A stretch of 64,000 bases of DNA from DASXRU01 sp034665305 (GTDB taxonomy: Bacteria; Acidobacteriota; Blastocatellia; Pyrinomonadales; Pyrinomonadaceae): assembly GCA_034665305.1 (NCBI GenBank), contig JAXDFZ010000014.1, forward strand, positions 186,001 to 250,000, written 5' to 3'. A program made the translations under genes and the position numbers. Under the pieces are notes generated by a model. That model worked only from the letters and a program-made list of their open reading frames with translations, had not been told where the DNA came from and ran no database searches. Shown here one piece after another: positions 32,384 to 40,729 of the stretch; position 1 is the stretch's first letter; the number at the start of each line of letters is the position of its first letter.

Positions 32384-33943
32384 ATGACTTCAATCCGCCG
32401 TCTGCGTCGCGGTATGAGTGCGGCCCTATTATTCGCGCTCCTCGCGATCCTGCCAACCTTCGCGCAAAAAAATACCGAGTGCACGGTGCGCGTGACGTTG
32501 CTGCAGGTCAACGATGTCTACCAATTTACGCCCGTGGAAGGTGGAAAACGAGGCGGGCTGGCGCGGGTTTCCGCTTTGCGCAAAAAGATCATGGCGGATT
32601 CGCCGCACACGCTGTTCCTGTTGGCGGGCGACACCATTTCGCCTTCAGTGGAATCAATCACCTACAAGGGCAAGCAGATGATTGACGCCTGGAACTTGAG
32701 CGGGCTGGACCTTGCCACTTTTGGCAATCACGAATTCGACTTTGGGCCGGAGGTGCTGCGCGAACGCGTGAGCGAATCGAAATTTAAGTGGCTGGCGGCA
32801 AATGTGATCGACAAGAAAACCGGCAAGCCTTTTGCCGACACGCCCGAGTTTTTGATTCGGGAGTTCGAAGGGGTGAAAGTCGGGTTCTTTGGCCTGACCC
32901 TTCCGGAAACTAAAACTACTTCGCGGCCCGGCCCCGATGTGGACATCCTCGATCCGTGCGCCACGGCCACACGGATAGTGCCGGAGATCCGCGCGCGCGG
33001 CGCCCAGGTAGTTATCGGGCTGACGCATCTTTCCATGCAGGAAGACAAGCAGCTGGCCCGTTGCTCCGGCGTGGATTTGATTCTGGGCGGACACGAACAC
33101 AGTTTGCTGGAGTCGTTGGCGGGCCACGCGCCAATTTTGAAAATGACCGCGGACGCGCGGCAGCTGGGTCGCATCGACTTGAATATTTCGAAACCCACGG
33201 GCCAGCTGCAGAGCATCGACTGGCAAGTTATTGAAGTGACCGATGAACTACCCGAGGACGCGCAGTTCGGAGCGCTGGAACGCAAGTACGGGTCTTTACT
33301 AAAGGAACTGGCGCGACGCGTGGGCCATACCAATGTTGAGCTGGATGCGCGCGGTGCGGTCGGCCGCACGCGAGAAACGAATATTGGGGATTTTATCGCG
33401 GACGCTTTTCGGCGAGCCACAGGCGCCGATGTCGCGATCATGAATGGCGGTTCGATTCGCGCCGACGACATCATCAAACCCGGCGATCTAACGCGGCGCG
33501 ACGTCCTGTCGATGCTGCCTTTCAAAAACCGAGTTGTGAAACTGGAACTTACCGGCGCGACTTTGCGCGCGGCGCTGGAACATGGCGTGGCCCGCAGCGC
33601 AGAGGACGCCGAGCCGGGACGTTTCCCACAGGTTTCCGGAATGCGTTACGTCTTCGACGCCAGCCGCAGCCCCGGAGCGCGCATTACGAAACTTACCGTC
33701 AACGGCCAGCCGCTCGACGATCGCAAGACGTACACGCTGGCCACCACCGACTATGTTGCCGGCGGCGGCGATGGCTACGCCATGCTCAAGGACGCACGGC
33801 TCTTGATTCCCGTCGCGCAAGGTCAATTTGACTCCGATGTTTTGCAGAAAGCGATTTCCTTGGTGCGGGCCATTGCGCCGAAAACGGATGGCCGCATTAC
33901 CCGGGTCGACAAACCAGCGGGACGAAAGAGCGATTGCGAGTAA
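32384..33943 (+). CDS. periplasmic 5'-nucleotidase/metallophosphatase (UshA-like)
   Basis: The 519-residue protein begins with a signal peptide (AALLFALLAILPTFAQ). The metallophosphoesterase domain shows LLQVNDVYQF, LLAGDTISPS, FGNHEFDFG, VIGLTHLS and LGGHEHS, the two-metal ligand set; the usual NDxHG is NDVYQF. The C-terminal 5'-nucleotidase domain has MNGGSIRADDIIKPGDLTRR, DVLSMLPFKNRVVKLELTG. It would hydrolyse nucleotides or related phosphate esters outside the cytoplasm. GAAGGAG precedes the ATG. A repeat element starts 12 bp after its stop. Confidence 0.85.
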   Translation: MTSIRRLRRGMSAALLFALLAILPTFAQKNTECTVRVTLLQVNDVYQFTPVEGGKRGGLARVSALRKKIMADSPHTLFLLAGDTISPSVESITYKGKQMIDAWNLSGLDLATFGNHEFDFGPEVLRERVSESKFKWLAANVIDKKTGKPFADTPEFLIREFEGVKVGFFGLTLPETKTTSRPGPDVDILDPCATATRIVPEIRARGAQVVIGLTHLSMQEDKQLARCSGVDLILGGHEHSLLESLAGHAPILKMTADARQLGRIDLNISKPTGQLQSIDWQVIEVTDELPEDAQFGALERKYGSLLKELARRVGHTNVELDARGAVGRTRETNIGDFIADAFRRATGADVAIMNGGSIRADDIIKPGDLTRRDVLSMLPFKNRVVKLELTGATLRAALEHGVARSAEDAEPGRFPQVSGMRYVFDASRSPGARITKLTVNGQPLDDRKTYTLATTDYVAGGGDGYAMLKDARLLIPVAQGQFDSDVLQKAISLVRAIAPKTDGRITRVDKPAGRKSDCE

Positions 33944-33955
33944 CGGAGGTTGATG

Positions 33956-34110
33956 TCAGAACCGCTTGCGGTAGCGGGCGGACCTGTCGATTGCGGGTTG
34001 CAGATTGCGGACTGCGGATTGGTAACGAAGGACTGACATCTATTAAATCCACAATTCGAAATCCGCATTCCGCAATCGGCCGGCCCGCCCGCTACCGGAG
34101 GTGGTTCTGA
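33956..34110. repeat. MITE-like element with inverted arms
   Basis: The left arm TCAGAACCGCTTGCGGTAGC and the right arm GCTACCGGAGGTGGTTCTGA are near-perfect inverted repeats continuing into GGGCGG/CCGCCC, about 25 bp each. The 100-bp centre has further inverted motifs (GATTGCGG, CCGCAATC). The right arm encodes the last residues (QNHLR) and the stop of the minus-strand gene that follows. Confidence 0.65.
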
Positions 34111-35051
34111 TCTTTTACTCGCAGACAGAGATCACCCGCGGCCTCGCTCCAGTTCGGAAACTTAAAATCGAATCCTGACTGCTGCAGCCGGCCGGGAATG
34201 ACTCGCCGGCTCTTCAGAATCAGTTCCGTTTCGCTTCGCAACACGAAAGCCCCAAGCTCTAATATCCAATTCGTTGCCGGTAGGCCGAACGGAATTCCCG
34301 ACGCGAGCCGCAGCGCACGCATGAACTCTGAGTTAGTCAATGGATTCGGCGCCGCCAGGTTAACCGGCCCGGCGAATTCTTCATGTTCGATTAGCCAGAG
34401 CACAGCGCGCGCGAAGTCCTGATCGTGGATCCATGACACATACTGTTGGCCGTTTCCGGATCTGCCGCCGAGGCCATATCTGACCAATCTCAACAGCGTA
34501 TCGAACGGACCGCCGCGGTCAGGGCTCATTACAATTGCTGAGCGCATCAGGACTTTCCGAGTCAGTGGCGCGGGTACGCGGTTTAAAGCCCGTTCCCACT
34601 GCGTCACCACGTCAATACTGAAACGCCACGTTTCCGGTGCGCCGGCTTCTGAGCCGCCGATGATGCCGGTGGCCTCGTCGTTTGCGGCGTCAAACCGGTG
34701 CGAATAAATCGTAGCCGTGCTTGCCTGGAGCCAAACGCGAGGCGGCTTTGATGCCTGCAGAATTGCATCGCCTATCACACGGGTCGACTTCACGCGCGAG
34801 TCAACGATCAACTTCCGGTTCTCGGGACTGTAACGACAGTTAACGCTTTGTCCCGCCAGGTTAATGATGACATCGGCGCCTTCAAGTTCGGCGGTCCAGT
34901 CACCGAGATTTTCACCATCCCAGCGAGCTGTCCGCCACGGCGCCTGCGCCGGGCTACGGCTAAGCACCACTACGTCATGGCGAAGACGATGAAACTCGCG
35001 CGCCAGAATTGTGCCCACCTGACCTGAACCGCCGGGAATTACGATCTTCAT
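34092..35051 (-). CDS. TIGR01777-type SDR epimerase (SulA/YfcH-like)
   Basis: The 319-residue protein has the family N-terminus KIVIPGGSGQVGTILAREF and WDGENLGDWTAELEGADVII, then NLAGQSVNCRY, and a late FARAVLWLIEHEEFAGPVNL. These extended SDRs bind NAD(P) but their substrates are mostly unknown. ATG 35051 has a GGTAGGTGG ribosome binding site; the upstream GTG at 35057 is less likely. It directly follows the membrane-protein gene, so the pair is cotranscribed. Its C-terminal five residues come from the adjoining repeat, a sign that the repeat landed on the original end. Confidence 0.85.
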   Translation of the reverse strand: MKIVIPGGSGQVGTILAREFHRLRHDVVVLSRSPAQAPWRTARWDGENLGDWTAELEGADVIINLAGQSVNCRYSPENRKLIVDSRVKSTRVIGDAILQASKPPRVWLQASTATIYSHRFDAANDEATGIIGGSEAGAPETWRFSIDVVTQWERALNRVPAPLTRKVLMRSAIVMSPDRGGPFDTLLRLVRYGLGGRSGNGQQYVSWIHDQDFARAVLWLIEHEEFAGPVNLAAPNPLTNSEFMRALRLASGIPFGLPATNWILELGAFVLRSETELILKSRRVIPGRLQQSGFDFKFPNWSEAAGDLCLRVKDQNHLR

Positions 35052-35057
35052 AACCAC

Positions 35058-35957
35058 CTACCATTGACCCAGCACGTGCCGGATTTCGATCTCCCAAATC
35101 GTGAGCGGGAAAAGCCTTCGGTGCCGGCGTTCGCCGTTCTTGTTTTCGGATGAAATCAGCCGGCCGAACACCATTAGCGTCCAAAGCACCCAAAGTACCG
35201 CCAACACAATCAGCAAAACGGTGCGTTCCCCATCGAAGTAATGTGGCGGGTTTATAAGCAAGATTAACGGCGGCACATTTACGATCAGGGCGCTCGCCAG
35301 AACGAGCGCCTTTTGCGAAGACGACGAGAGGCTTCCAAGGATGCTGGCTGCGAAATAAAGAGTGGCGACAATAGCTATGAGGAAATAATTTTCTTCGAAA
35401 CCAGCGTCCGCCCAGGGCATCCGGCACGAAACCAGGTAAGCGAGAAATAGGAGCGACTCCATCAAACCGAACCAACTAATCGCGCGCAGCAGAAGGGCGG
35501 GAGGAAATGCCATCCCGCTACCGAAATCGTGAATGGCTTTGGTCTGCGACCAGCCCAGCACAATTCTTTGTAGTGGATGAAACCGCGAGCCGGCCAACAG
35601 CGCGGACGGCAAAAACAGCAATAAGCCCCAGGCAAACATTACCGCCAATACCTGCCAGTCCCATCCCTCACAAAGAATAATGAGAGCAGGGAAGAGGGTC
35701 GCGAGTCCGATTCCCAGCGCAGCCCGCGCCAGAATATTGAGTCTGCGTTTTAGTAAAAATCCCACTAACCAAACAACAGCGCCCGTGATTGGACCAACAA
35801 TTCCGGCAACGAAAATTTGTACCGGTAGTAACACGAGAAGGAAAAGGTTGTTGGAACTCGGACGGTAGAACATCAAACCGTTCGCGATGACGTAAGTGGC
35901 AACGACATAGCCCGCTATGCCCTGTCCCAGAAAAGTTAAGAAGGTTTTCTTCTCCAT
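35058..35957 (-). CDS. polytopic inner-membrane protein of unknown family
   Basis: The 299-residue protein has about eight hydrophobic helices, for example GYVVATYVIANGLMFY, LFLLVLLPVQIFVAGIVGPI, GAVVWLVGFLL, VLAVMFAWGLLLFLPSALL, FLIAIVATLYFAASILG, ALVLASALIVNVPPLILLI and VLLIVLAVLWVLWTLMVF. No transporter or enzyme motif was recognised. Its stop lies 6 bp before the epimerase ATG, so expression is linked. Confidence 0.7.
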   Translation of the reverse strand: MEKKTFLTFLGQGIAGYVVATYVIANGLMFYRPSSNNLFLLVLLPVQIFVAGIVGPITGAVVWLVGFLLKRRLNILARAALGIGLATLFPALIILCEGWDWQVLAVMFAWGLLLFLPSALLAGSRFHPLQRIVLGWSQTKAIHDFGSGMAFPPALLLRAISWFGLMESLLFLAYLVSCRMPWADAGFEENYFLIAIVATLYFAASILGSLSSSSQKALVLASALIVNVPPLILLINPPHYFDGERTVLLIVLAVLWVLWTLMVFGRLISSENKNGERRHRRLFPLTIWEIEIRHVLGQW

Positions 35958-36027
35958 CTCACGCCGCTCTTTCGTTGCAGGCTATGCAACCTTTCCTCGC
36001 CCCTGCGGTGTTTGGGGTACCCTCAAC

Positions 36028-36714
36028 TCAAGCCCCGAGATCGCGCAGCTCGGTAACAAGTTTCAGCGCTCGCTTTCTGAGCGGACGCAGGAGCGGGTTA
36101 CTGGCTAAAGAAATCAGCCGGTCCAATATGTCGACTGTGTATTCAATCAGCCGGTAGGTCCTTACTTGTTTCGGCGATGAGTCGTGAATCCAAAAAAGGA
36201 TTACCCCCATGTGATAGAGCCACAGCAGGTAGGGCAGTTCCGCGCGTAGATCATTGGGCATGCGGGCCTTCGATCCGGCCACCAGGATTTCGAAGAGGTT
36301 TATGCTTTCACCGCGGACGCGCTGCGAATCCGGCGCGAAGGGACTGAGAGGACTTTGCGGATCGGCTGCCGTTTTGAAAAGGACCCCGGCGAATTCGTGA
36401 TACGGCTCGAGCGTAGAAATCTTCAGACGCATCACTGCAAGCAAGCGGCCTTTGATGTCGGACTCCCGCTCCAGTACCGGTAAAGACGCCGCCACATGTT
36501 GCTCGTGTGTGCGGTGGTAGAACGCCTGAATGAGTTGCTCTTTGGAGCGAAAGTAATGATAGGCATTGCCCAGCGAAACACCGGACTTGCTGGCAATGGC
36601 CCGCATTGTTGTTTTCTCGTAGCCATCCTGCTCCAAAAGTTCGAGGGCCGTATTCAGAATGAGCGCGCGAGTTTGTTCACCCTTTTGTGTTTTTGCTGCT
36701 GTGGCTGCTGTCAT
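36028..36714 (-). CDS. TetR-family transcription regulator
   Basis: Start ATG 36714 gives 228 residues with an N-terminal TetR DNA-binding domain: QTRALILNTALELLEQDGYE, KTTMRAIASKSGVSLGNAYH, YFRSKEQLIQAFY. The C-terminal ligand domain is all-helical. It is the last gene of an operon with a DCC protein and a small membrane protein. Two identical inverted GAACRYGTTC dyads upstream of the operon are the probable operators, so it likely autorepresses. The ligand is unknown. Confidence 0.85.
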   Translation of the reverse strand: MTAATAAKTQKGEQTRALILNTALELLEQDGYEKTTMRAIASKSGVSLGNAYHYFRSKEQLIQAFYHRTHEQHVAASLPVLERESDIKGRLLAVMRLKISTLEPYHEFAGVLFKTAADPQSPLSPFAPDSQRVRGESINLFEILVAGSKARMPNDLRAELPYLLWLYHMGVILFWIHDSSPKQVRTYRLIEYTVDILDRLISLASNPLLRPLRKRALKLVTELRDLGA

Positions 36715-36718
36715 AGGT

Positions 36719-37084
36719 TTACCTCGCCAGGCCAGTCGCATGACTGATCTGGTAACGGTTCTGGGAAATCATGGAGACTACGCGCCGCGTAGTGGGCAGT
36801 AATTGGGGCGATGCCAAACGGTAAGACCACTCGCGGTACCGGCGCAGGGCCCACAAGACCATGAGCCACGCTTTGGGACCGAAGTAGACATCGCCCCCCT
36901 CGCTGATGACGGTCAAATCCTTTCCCGTGATCTCGTGGTTGAGATGCGGGTAGCGCTTTCGGGCCTCGTCGGATTTGATCGGGACAAACAGCAACTCAAC
37001 TAGTTTGGGCTGGTCGAGCAGCCATTCGTGCGTGCGACGGCAGAGCCCGCAGTCGGGATCGTAAAGTAGTGTCAGTACCGGCAT
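36719..37084 (-). CDS. DCC-family thiol-disulfide oxidoreductase-like protein
   Basis: ATG 37084 has GGAGG 7 bp upstream and gives 121 residues. The start PVLTLLYDPDCGLCRRTHEW contains the DxxCxxC signature of the DCC (DUF393) family, here CGLC as a possible redox pair, followed by a family-typical FGPKAWLMVLWAL. The fold is thioredoxin-like. It follows the membrane-protein gene with a 1-bp gap, so they are translated together. Confidence 0.75.
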   Translation of the reverse strand: MPVLTLLYDPDCGLCRRTHEWLLDQPKLVELLFVPIKSDEARKRYPHLNHEITGKDLTVISEGGDVYFGPKAWLMVLWALRRYREWSYRLASPQLLPTTRRVVSMISQNRYQISHATGLAR

Positions 37085-37085
37085 G

Positions 37086-37502
37086 TTATGCCTCCTGGAC
37101 GGTCGTGTAAGCATCGGGAGTAACCGGGGGCGGAGCATTGACGAGGCTGGCACGACGCCGCATGCGGCTAAAGACGAAGAGATTGAAGAAGTGCATGCCA
37201 CCCAGCACGATCAGCACCATTCCAATCTTTACCGAAAGGGCCTCGATACCTTCCTTCGGTGTCGCGATGTCGTAACCAAGCTTCAGGGCCATGCTGACAT
37301 AACCCAGATTGATCAGGTAAAAGCCCACCACCAGCAGGTGATTGACCGAATCCGCCAGGGCTTCATTACCGTGAAACACATCCACCAGAAAGATCCGGCC
37401 ATTCTTGTGCAGCGTTTTTGCCACCCAGATGGTCAGGCTAATACTGATGGCCAGATAGACCAGGTAAGTCACAATTTCGATAGTCATAACTTCCTCCTTC
37501 AA
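37086..37502 (-). CDS. small membrane protein in a TetR-controlled operon
   Basis: The 138-residue protein has about four hydrophobic segments: EIVTYLVYLAISISLTIWVA, SVNHLLVVGFYLINLGYVSM, IGMVLIVLGGMHFFNLFVFS, and a linker between with FLVDVFHGNEALAD. No family was recognised. GAAGGAGGAAGTT precedes the ATG. It is the first gene of the operon, and the operator pair is directly upstream. The pairing with a DCC protein suggests a membrane redox or electron-transfer role, which is inference. Confidence 0.7.
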   Translation of the reverse strand: MKEEVMTIEIVTYLVYLAISISLTIWVAKTLHKNGRIFLVDVFHGNEALADSVNHLLVVGFYLINLGYVSMALKLGYDIATPKEGIEALSVKIGMVLIVLGGMHFFNLFVFSRMRRRASLVNAPPPVTPDAYTTVQEA

Positions 37503-37506
37503 ATTC

Positions 37507-37573
37507 GAACACGTTCAACTCTTGCAGAATACGCCGCGATATTCGGGCTGTCAAGAGATTTTTGAACGTGTTC
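37507..37573 (-). promoter_or_regulatory. paired TetR-type operators
   Basis: GAACACGTTCAA (37507-37518) and its exact reverse complement TTGAACGTGTTC (37562-37573) lie 5 and 60 bp upstream of the operon start. Each core, GAAC-NN-GTTC, is itself a dyad, the form of a TetR site. The CTCTTG/CAAGAG next to them extends the inverted match. The promoter should lie between the two sites. Confidence 0.65.
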
Positions 37574-37822
37574 AGAAAAGGGTGGATGCCAAACGTTTGC
37601 CTGGTTCGGACGCCCCGCAGGCTTCTAACTGCTGGCCGGAATCGCTAGCCCTTGACGGATGGGGAGTCCCCGCCTAACCTTGCACGTGCCAGGGACGTCT
37701 TGAGGATGATTAAGCGACTCGAAAGCCATCGTTACTATTACAGCCCCCTCTCCGGTGGGAGGGACGGTTGGCGAAGGGCTGTGTCTGGGCAATGATCATC
37801 TAACGCTCTAAACAGTTTCCAG

Positions 37823-37870
37823 AACCGGCCATCGGTCCTTCCCAAGGCGAAGGATCGATGGCCGGTTTTG
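37823..37870. terminator. long hairpin before the hydroxylase gene
   Basis: AACCGGCCATCG pairs perfectly with CGATGGCCGGTT, with inner CCTTC/GAAGG pairing, followed by TTGTGTTT. Upstream (37574-37822) no gene or other signal was recognised. It might be a terminator of incoming transcription or a leader element for the next gene. Confidence 0.5.
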
Positions 37871-37928
37871 TGTTTGGGCTCCGCGGGTCCCGCAGGCAAG
37901 TTTGCCGATTACGAAAGCGAGCAAATCA

Positions 37929-38822
37929 ATGAGCAACAAACAGAGACCAACGCCACTCTCCGATCACGTCGATATGCGAATCGTCACGGCTGACACTGAA
38001 GCGGAGGCTGCCATCACAGATCAAACGGAGCGAAACAGGATTGTGCAACTCGATCCCGATCATCCCGGCTTTCGCGATCCGGAATATCGTGCCCGCCGGA
38101 ATCGCATTGCTGAGATCGCCTTTGGGTATCAGCCGGGCCAGGCGATTCCCGACGCCCCTTACACTACGGAAGAGCACGAAGTCTGGCGCGTTATCCAGCG
38201 GGCCTTGCAACCGGCCCACGCCCGGCATGCATGCGGCGAATACCTTTTGTCTGTCGATCGCCTGGCGCTTGATCGCGAACGCATTCCGCAGTTGCGCGAC
38301 GTGAGTGAAAAGGTGCAGGCGATCAGCGGCTTCCGGCTGGAACCCGTGGCCGGCCTGGTTGAACCCAGGGTCTTTCTGGAGTCACTCGCGGATGGCGTCT
38401 TTCTTTGCACCCAATACATTCGGCATCATTCGACGCCGCTCTACACGCCGGAGCCTGACGTCGTGCACGAGATCATCGGTCACGCAGTGACGTTGGGAAG
38501 CGAACGCTTAGCGGAACTCAATCGCTTGTTCGGAGCGGCAGTGAAGCGGGCGTCGGCAATAGAATTGGACAGGCTGTCGCGTCTTTATTGGTTTACGCTG
38601 GAATTTGGCGTACTGCGGGAAGATGGAGAATTGAAAGCTTATGGCACAGGGTTGCTGTCATCGGCCGGAGAACTGGAAGCAATGCAGCAGGCCGAGCTCC
38701 GGCCGCTTGATCCCGAAGCGGCCTCGCGTCATGACTACGATCCGACGAACTTTCAACCGACCTTGTTTTGCGCAGATTCGTTTGCCACGATGTATGAAAC
38801 GCTGCGCGCTTATCTTGTTTGA
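37929..38822 (+). CDS. phhA: aromatic amino acid hydroxylase (phenylalanine 4-monooxygenase)
   Basis: The 297-residue protein is a pterin- and iron-dependent hydroxylase: DHPGFRDPEYRARRNRIAEI, a YTTEEHEVWRVIQ entry, PLYTPEPDVVHEIIGHAVTL with the two iron His ligands (HEIIGH), and YWFTLEFGVL with the iron Glu. It would turn Phe into Tyr. Length is normal for the bacterial single-domain enzyme. ATG 37929 is used, an upstream TTG adding nine residues is less likely. A REP-type repeat begins two bases after the stop. Confidence 0.85.
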   Translation: MSNKQRPTPLSDHVDMRIVTADTEAEAAITDQTERNRIVQLDPDHPGFRDPEYRARRNRIAEIAFGYQPGQAIPDAPYTTEEHEVWRVIQRALQPAHARHACGEYLLSVDRLALDRERIPQLRDVSEKVQAISGFRLEPVAGLVEPRVFLESLADGVFLCTQYIRHHSTPLYTPEPDVVHEIIGHAVTLGSERLAELNRLFGAAVKRASAIELDRLSRLYWFTLEFGVLREDGELKAYGTGLLSSAGELEAMQQAELRPLDPEAASRHDYDPTNFQPTLFCADSFATMYETLRAYLV

Positions 38823-38824
38823 AG

Positions 38825-38850
38825 TAGGACAGGCATTCCGGCCTGTCCCT
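38825..38850. repeat. GGACAG palindrome
   Basis: TAGGACAGGCATTCC-GGCCTGTCCCT is another member of the family at 20247-20313, again directly behind a stop codon. It may also end transcription of the hydroxylase gene. Confidence 0.55.
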
Positions 38851-38868
38851 CGCAAGTTAAGTTGAATT

Positions 38869-39462
38869 CTAACCAGGAAACTTCGGCAGCGGCTTGATCA
38901 GGTTCTTCAGTTTCTTAGCCGCCTGGGCCACCGTCACGACGTCCTTCGGATCTAGTTTGATGATTTCTGCTTTTGTGGGATCGACTTCCCAAACGTCTTC
39001 GCCGATAAGACGGCCCTGATCATCGTAGTGCCAGATCATTTGTTCCTGCGCCTTGTAGAGGTACATGGCATTGGGATCGGGTATTTTGACGCCGTTGGCC
39101 GCGAGCGCCTTCCCTTGCACCTGCTGATAAGTAACGGCGGCGGATACGGTGAAGTTGTCAGCCACGGCGACCTGTTCGTTCTCAGCATAAAAAATGCACT
39201 GGTCCGTCGCGGTCCACATGCTGTACAAGCCTTCGATCGCCTGGCGCCCGCTCAGAGTAGCGTCGATGCCGAGCGCCCGGAAGTGATAGACCGGATTGTC
39301 TACCATCATGTCCGCAGCAAGTATTTCCTGATAGCGACCGGCAATTTCCAGATAGCGATGCCGCGAGTATGCCTGTAGCAAATAACGATGCCGCTTATTT
39401 TTCGTCTTTTCCAACAGGCGATCAATTGCGATGTTTACTTTGGTAAGGTTGAGTTTAGCCAT
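38869..39462 (-). CDS. NTF2/SnoaL-like protein
   Basis: This 197-residue protein has an N-terminal helix-rich part (KVNIAIDRLLEKTKNKRHRY), then an NTF2-like core: EIAGRYQEILAADMMVDNPV, GIDATLSGRQAIEGLYSMWT, VAVADNFTVSAAVTYQQVQG, MIWHYDDQGRLIGEDVWEVD. The Asp/His in WHYDDQGRL and DVWEVDP fit a SnoaL pocket that protonates or isomerises a small ring compound. There is no signal peptide. A ribosome binding site AAGGACGGTAACC precedes the ATG. No adjacent pathway gene reveals its substrate. Confidence 0.65.
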   Translation of the reverse strand: MAKLNLTKVNIAIDRLLEKTKNKRHRYLLQAYSRHRYLEIAGRYQEILAADMMVDNPVYHFRALGIDATLSGRQAIEGLYSMWTATDQCIFYAENEQVAVADNFTVSAAVTYQQVQGKALAANGVKIPDPNAMYLYKAQEQMIWHYDDQGRLIGEDVWEVDPTKAEIIKLDPKDVVTVAQAAKKLKNLIKPLPKFPG

Positions 39463-39704
39463 GGTTACCGTCCTTCATGAGAAGAGTTTTCGCGGCAACA
39501 ATTCCGAGACTGTTAAGGCTTGCGGTTGAGGCGCCCTTCGCGATCGTTAAGGCCGGGGCGTGCTCCCGTTTTCGGATTGTGCCGCAGTCGTTGAGTTCCT
39601 CGCGCTGGTTGAGGTGGCACATTCTCTCACGCTTTTTTCGCAGTCGGCAATAGCGAACCGCTTATCTAATTTTTGGGGAAACGATAGAAGACTACCCTCG
39701 AAGG

Positions 39705-40550
39705 CTACTTGATTTCCTTGATGGTGGCGGGTTTGGTGAAGAGCGAATCTGGTATCGCCTGATTGAATTCAATTGACTCGTAATTGATGCGGCCCGTCTG
39801 CGTGCCGGCGCGAAAATGATCGATGATGAAAAGCGCGGTGACGCCATCAAAGGCCCGCGGCGTGTAGTAGCGATCTTCTTCCGCTACCATTTCCAGTTCT
39901 TCAATATCGGGCCGTTTATATTTACGTTGGTACAGGGTTTTTGCCGGGAGGCCGTCTTTGGCCCCGAACTCATGTTCCACCCAAAAACCGTCCGGATACG
40001 TAAGCCGCACTGTTAGATTGCGACGGGCCAGGCCCGCCTCGCGACGGCCCGCAAAGGTGATCGTGCCGCCCTCCTTGCGCCACCAGCCGCGGAGCAAATT
40101 CTCGACGCTGGTGCGCATGCTGATCTTGAAATCTTCCACCTGCGCCGCCTGCAAATCTTTCAACGTCTTGGCGGCGCCATCGTATTGCCAGCCCTTGTCG
40201 CTGAGATGCGTTTGAATGAGACGGCCGCCACCGCCGCGGAACTCGGTGCGTTCCCGATCGGGATAGACGATGTAATCAACGAAGCGCAGCGGAGGCTCCG
40301 ACTTTCCGTCTTTGTAAGGCGAGAAGAACCCGCGACCGATCGTGTTGCGCACATTTAGATAAGCATCGCCGCCCAGCGCCGCGATGGCCTGCTTGATTAT
40401 CTGTTCGGCTTTCTCAATCTCTTCGGCGGTTGGCGGCTGCGGTGTTGGCGTGGGGGCGGGCACGGTTTGCGGTCGCAGGCTCGAGACAGCGAAAACCGTC
40501 AAGAGGGCAAGGGAGAAAACGATTCGGCGCGATACGGAAATACGAATCAT
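39705..40550 (-). CDS. exported lipoprotein-sorting-like (LolA/TP0789 type) protein
   Basis: ATG 40550 gives a signal peptide (SRRIVFSLALLTVFAVSSL) followed by a Pro/Thr linker (PAPTPTPQPP). The 250-residue mature part starts with a helix (EEIEKAEQIIKQAIAALGGD) and then repeating beta strands (YIVYPDRERTEFRGGGGRLI, LTVRLTYPDGFWVEHEFGAK, VAEEDRYYTPRAFDGVTALF). This fits the open half-barrel fold seen in outer-membrane lipoprotein-sorting proteins, common and multi-copy in Acidobacteriota. There is no lipobox. Function is inferred only from fold. Confidence 0.55.
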   Translation of the reverse strand: MIRISVSRRIVFSLALLTVFAVSSLRPQTVPAPTPTPQPPTAEEIEKAEQIIKQAIAALGGDAYLNVRNTIGRGFFSPYKDGKSEPPLRFVDYIVYPDRERTEFRGGGGRLIQTHLSDKGWQYDGAAKTLKDLQAAQVEDFKISMRTSVENLLRGWWRKEGGTITFAGRREAGLARRNLTVRLTYPDGFWVEHEFGAKDGLPAKTLYQRKYKRPDIEELEMVAEEDRYYTPRAFDGVTALFIIDHFRAGTQTGRINYESIEFNQAIPDSLFTKPATIKEIK

Positions 40551-40620
40551 AAGCAAATCAGTAAGAAGAAAGGGCCTCAATGAAGCCTGCTCACTGAAAC
40601 CCTTAACTTCATTCCTGCAA

Positions 40621-40712
40621 GTCGGGAACCGCCGTAGCGGGCGGTTGATCGGCCGACGAGAAACGACGTATTAGCGGATGATTAACCACCCGCTACCGCA
40701 GGTGGTTCTGAC
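40621..40712. repeat. short MITE-like element (second copy)
   Basis: GGGAACCGCCGTAGCGGGCGG at the left and CCCGCTACCGCAGG with GTGGTTCTGAC at the right are inverted arms of the family seen at 33956-34110, here with a centre of about 45 bp. It sits between two minus-strand genes. Confidence 0.6.
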
Positions 40713-40729
40713 AGTATGGCGCCAAGAGT

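Noticed and set aside
37574..37822. A hidden small gene between the TetR operon and the hydroxylase gene
   Set aside because: Frames are short, without start signals, and no conserved sequence was recognised.
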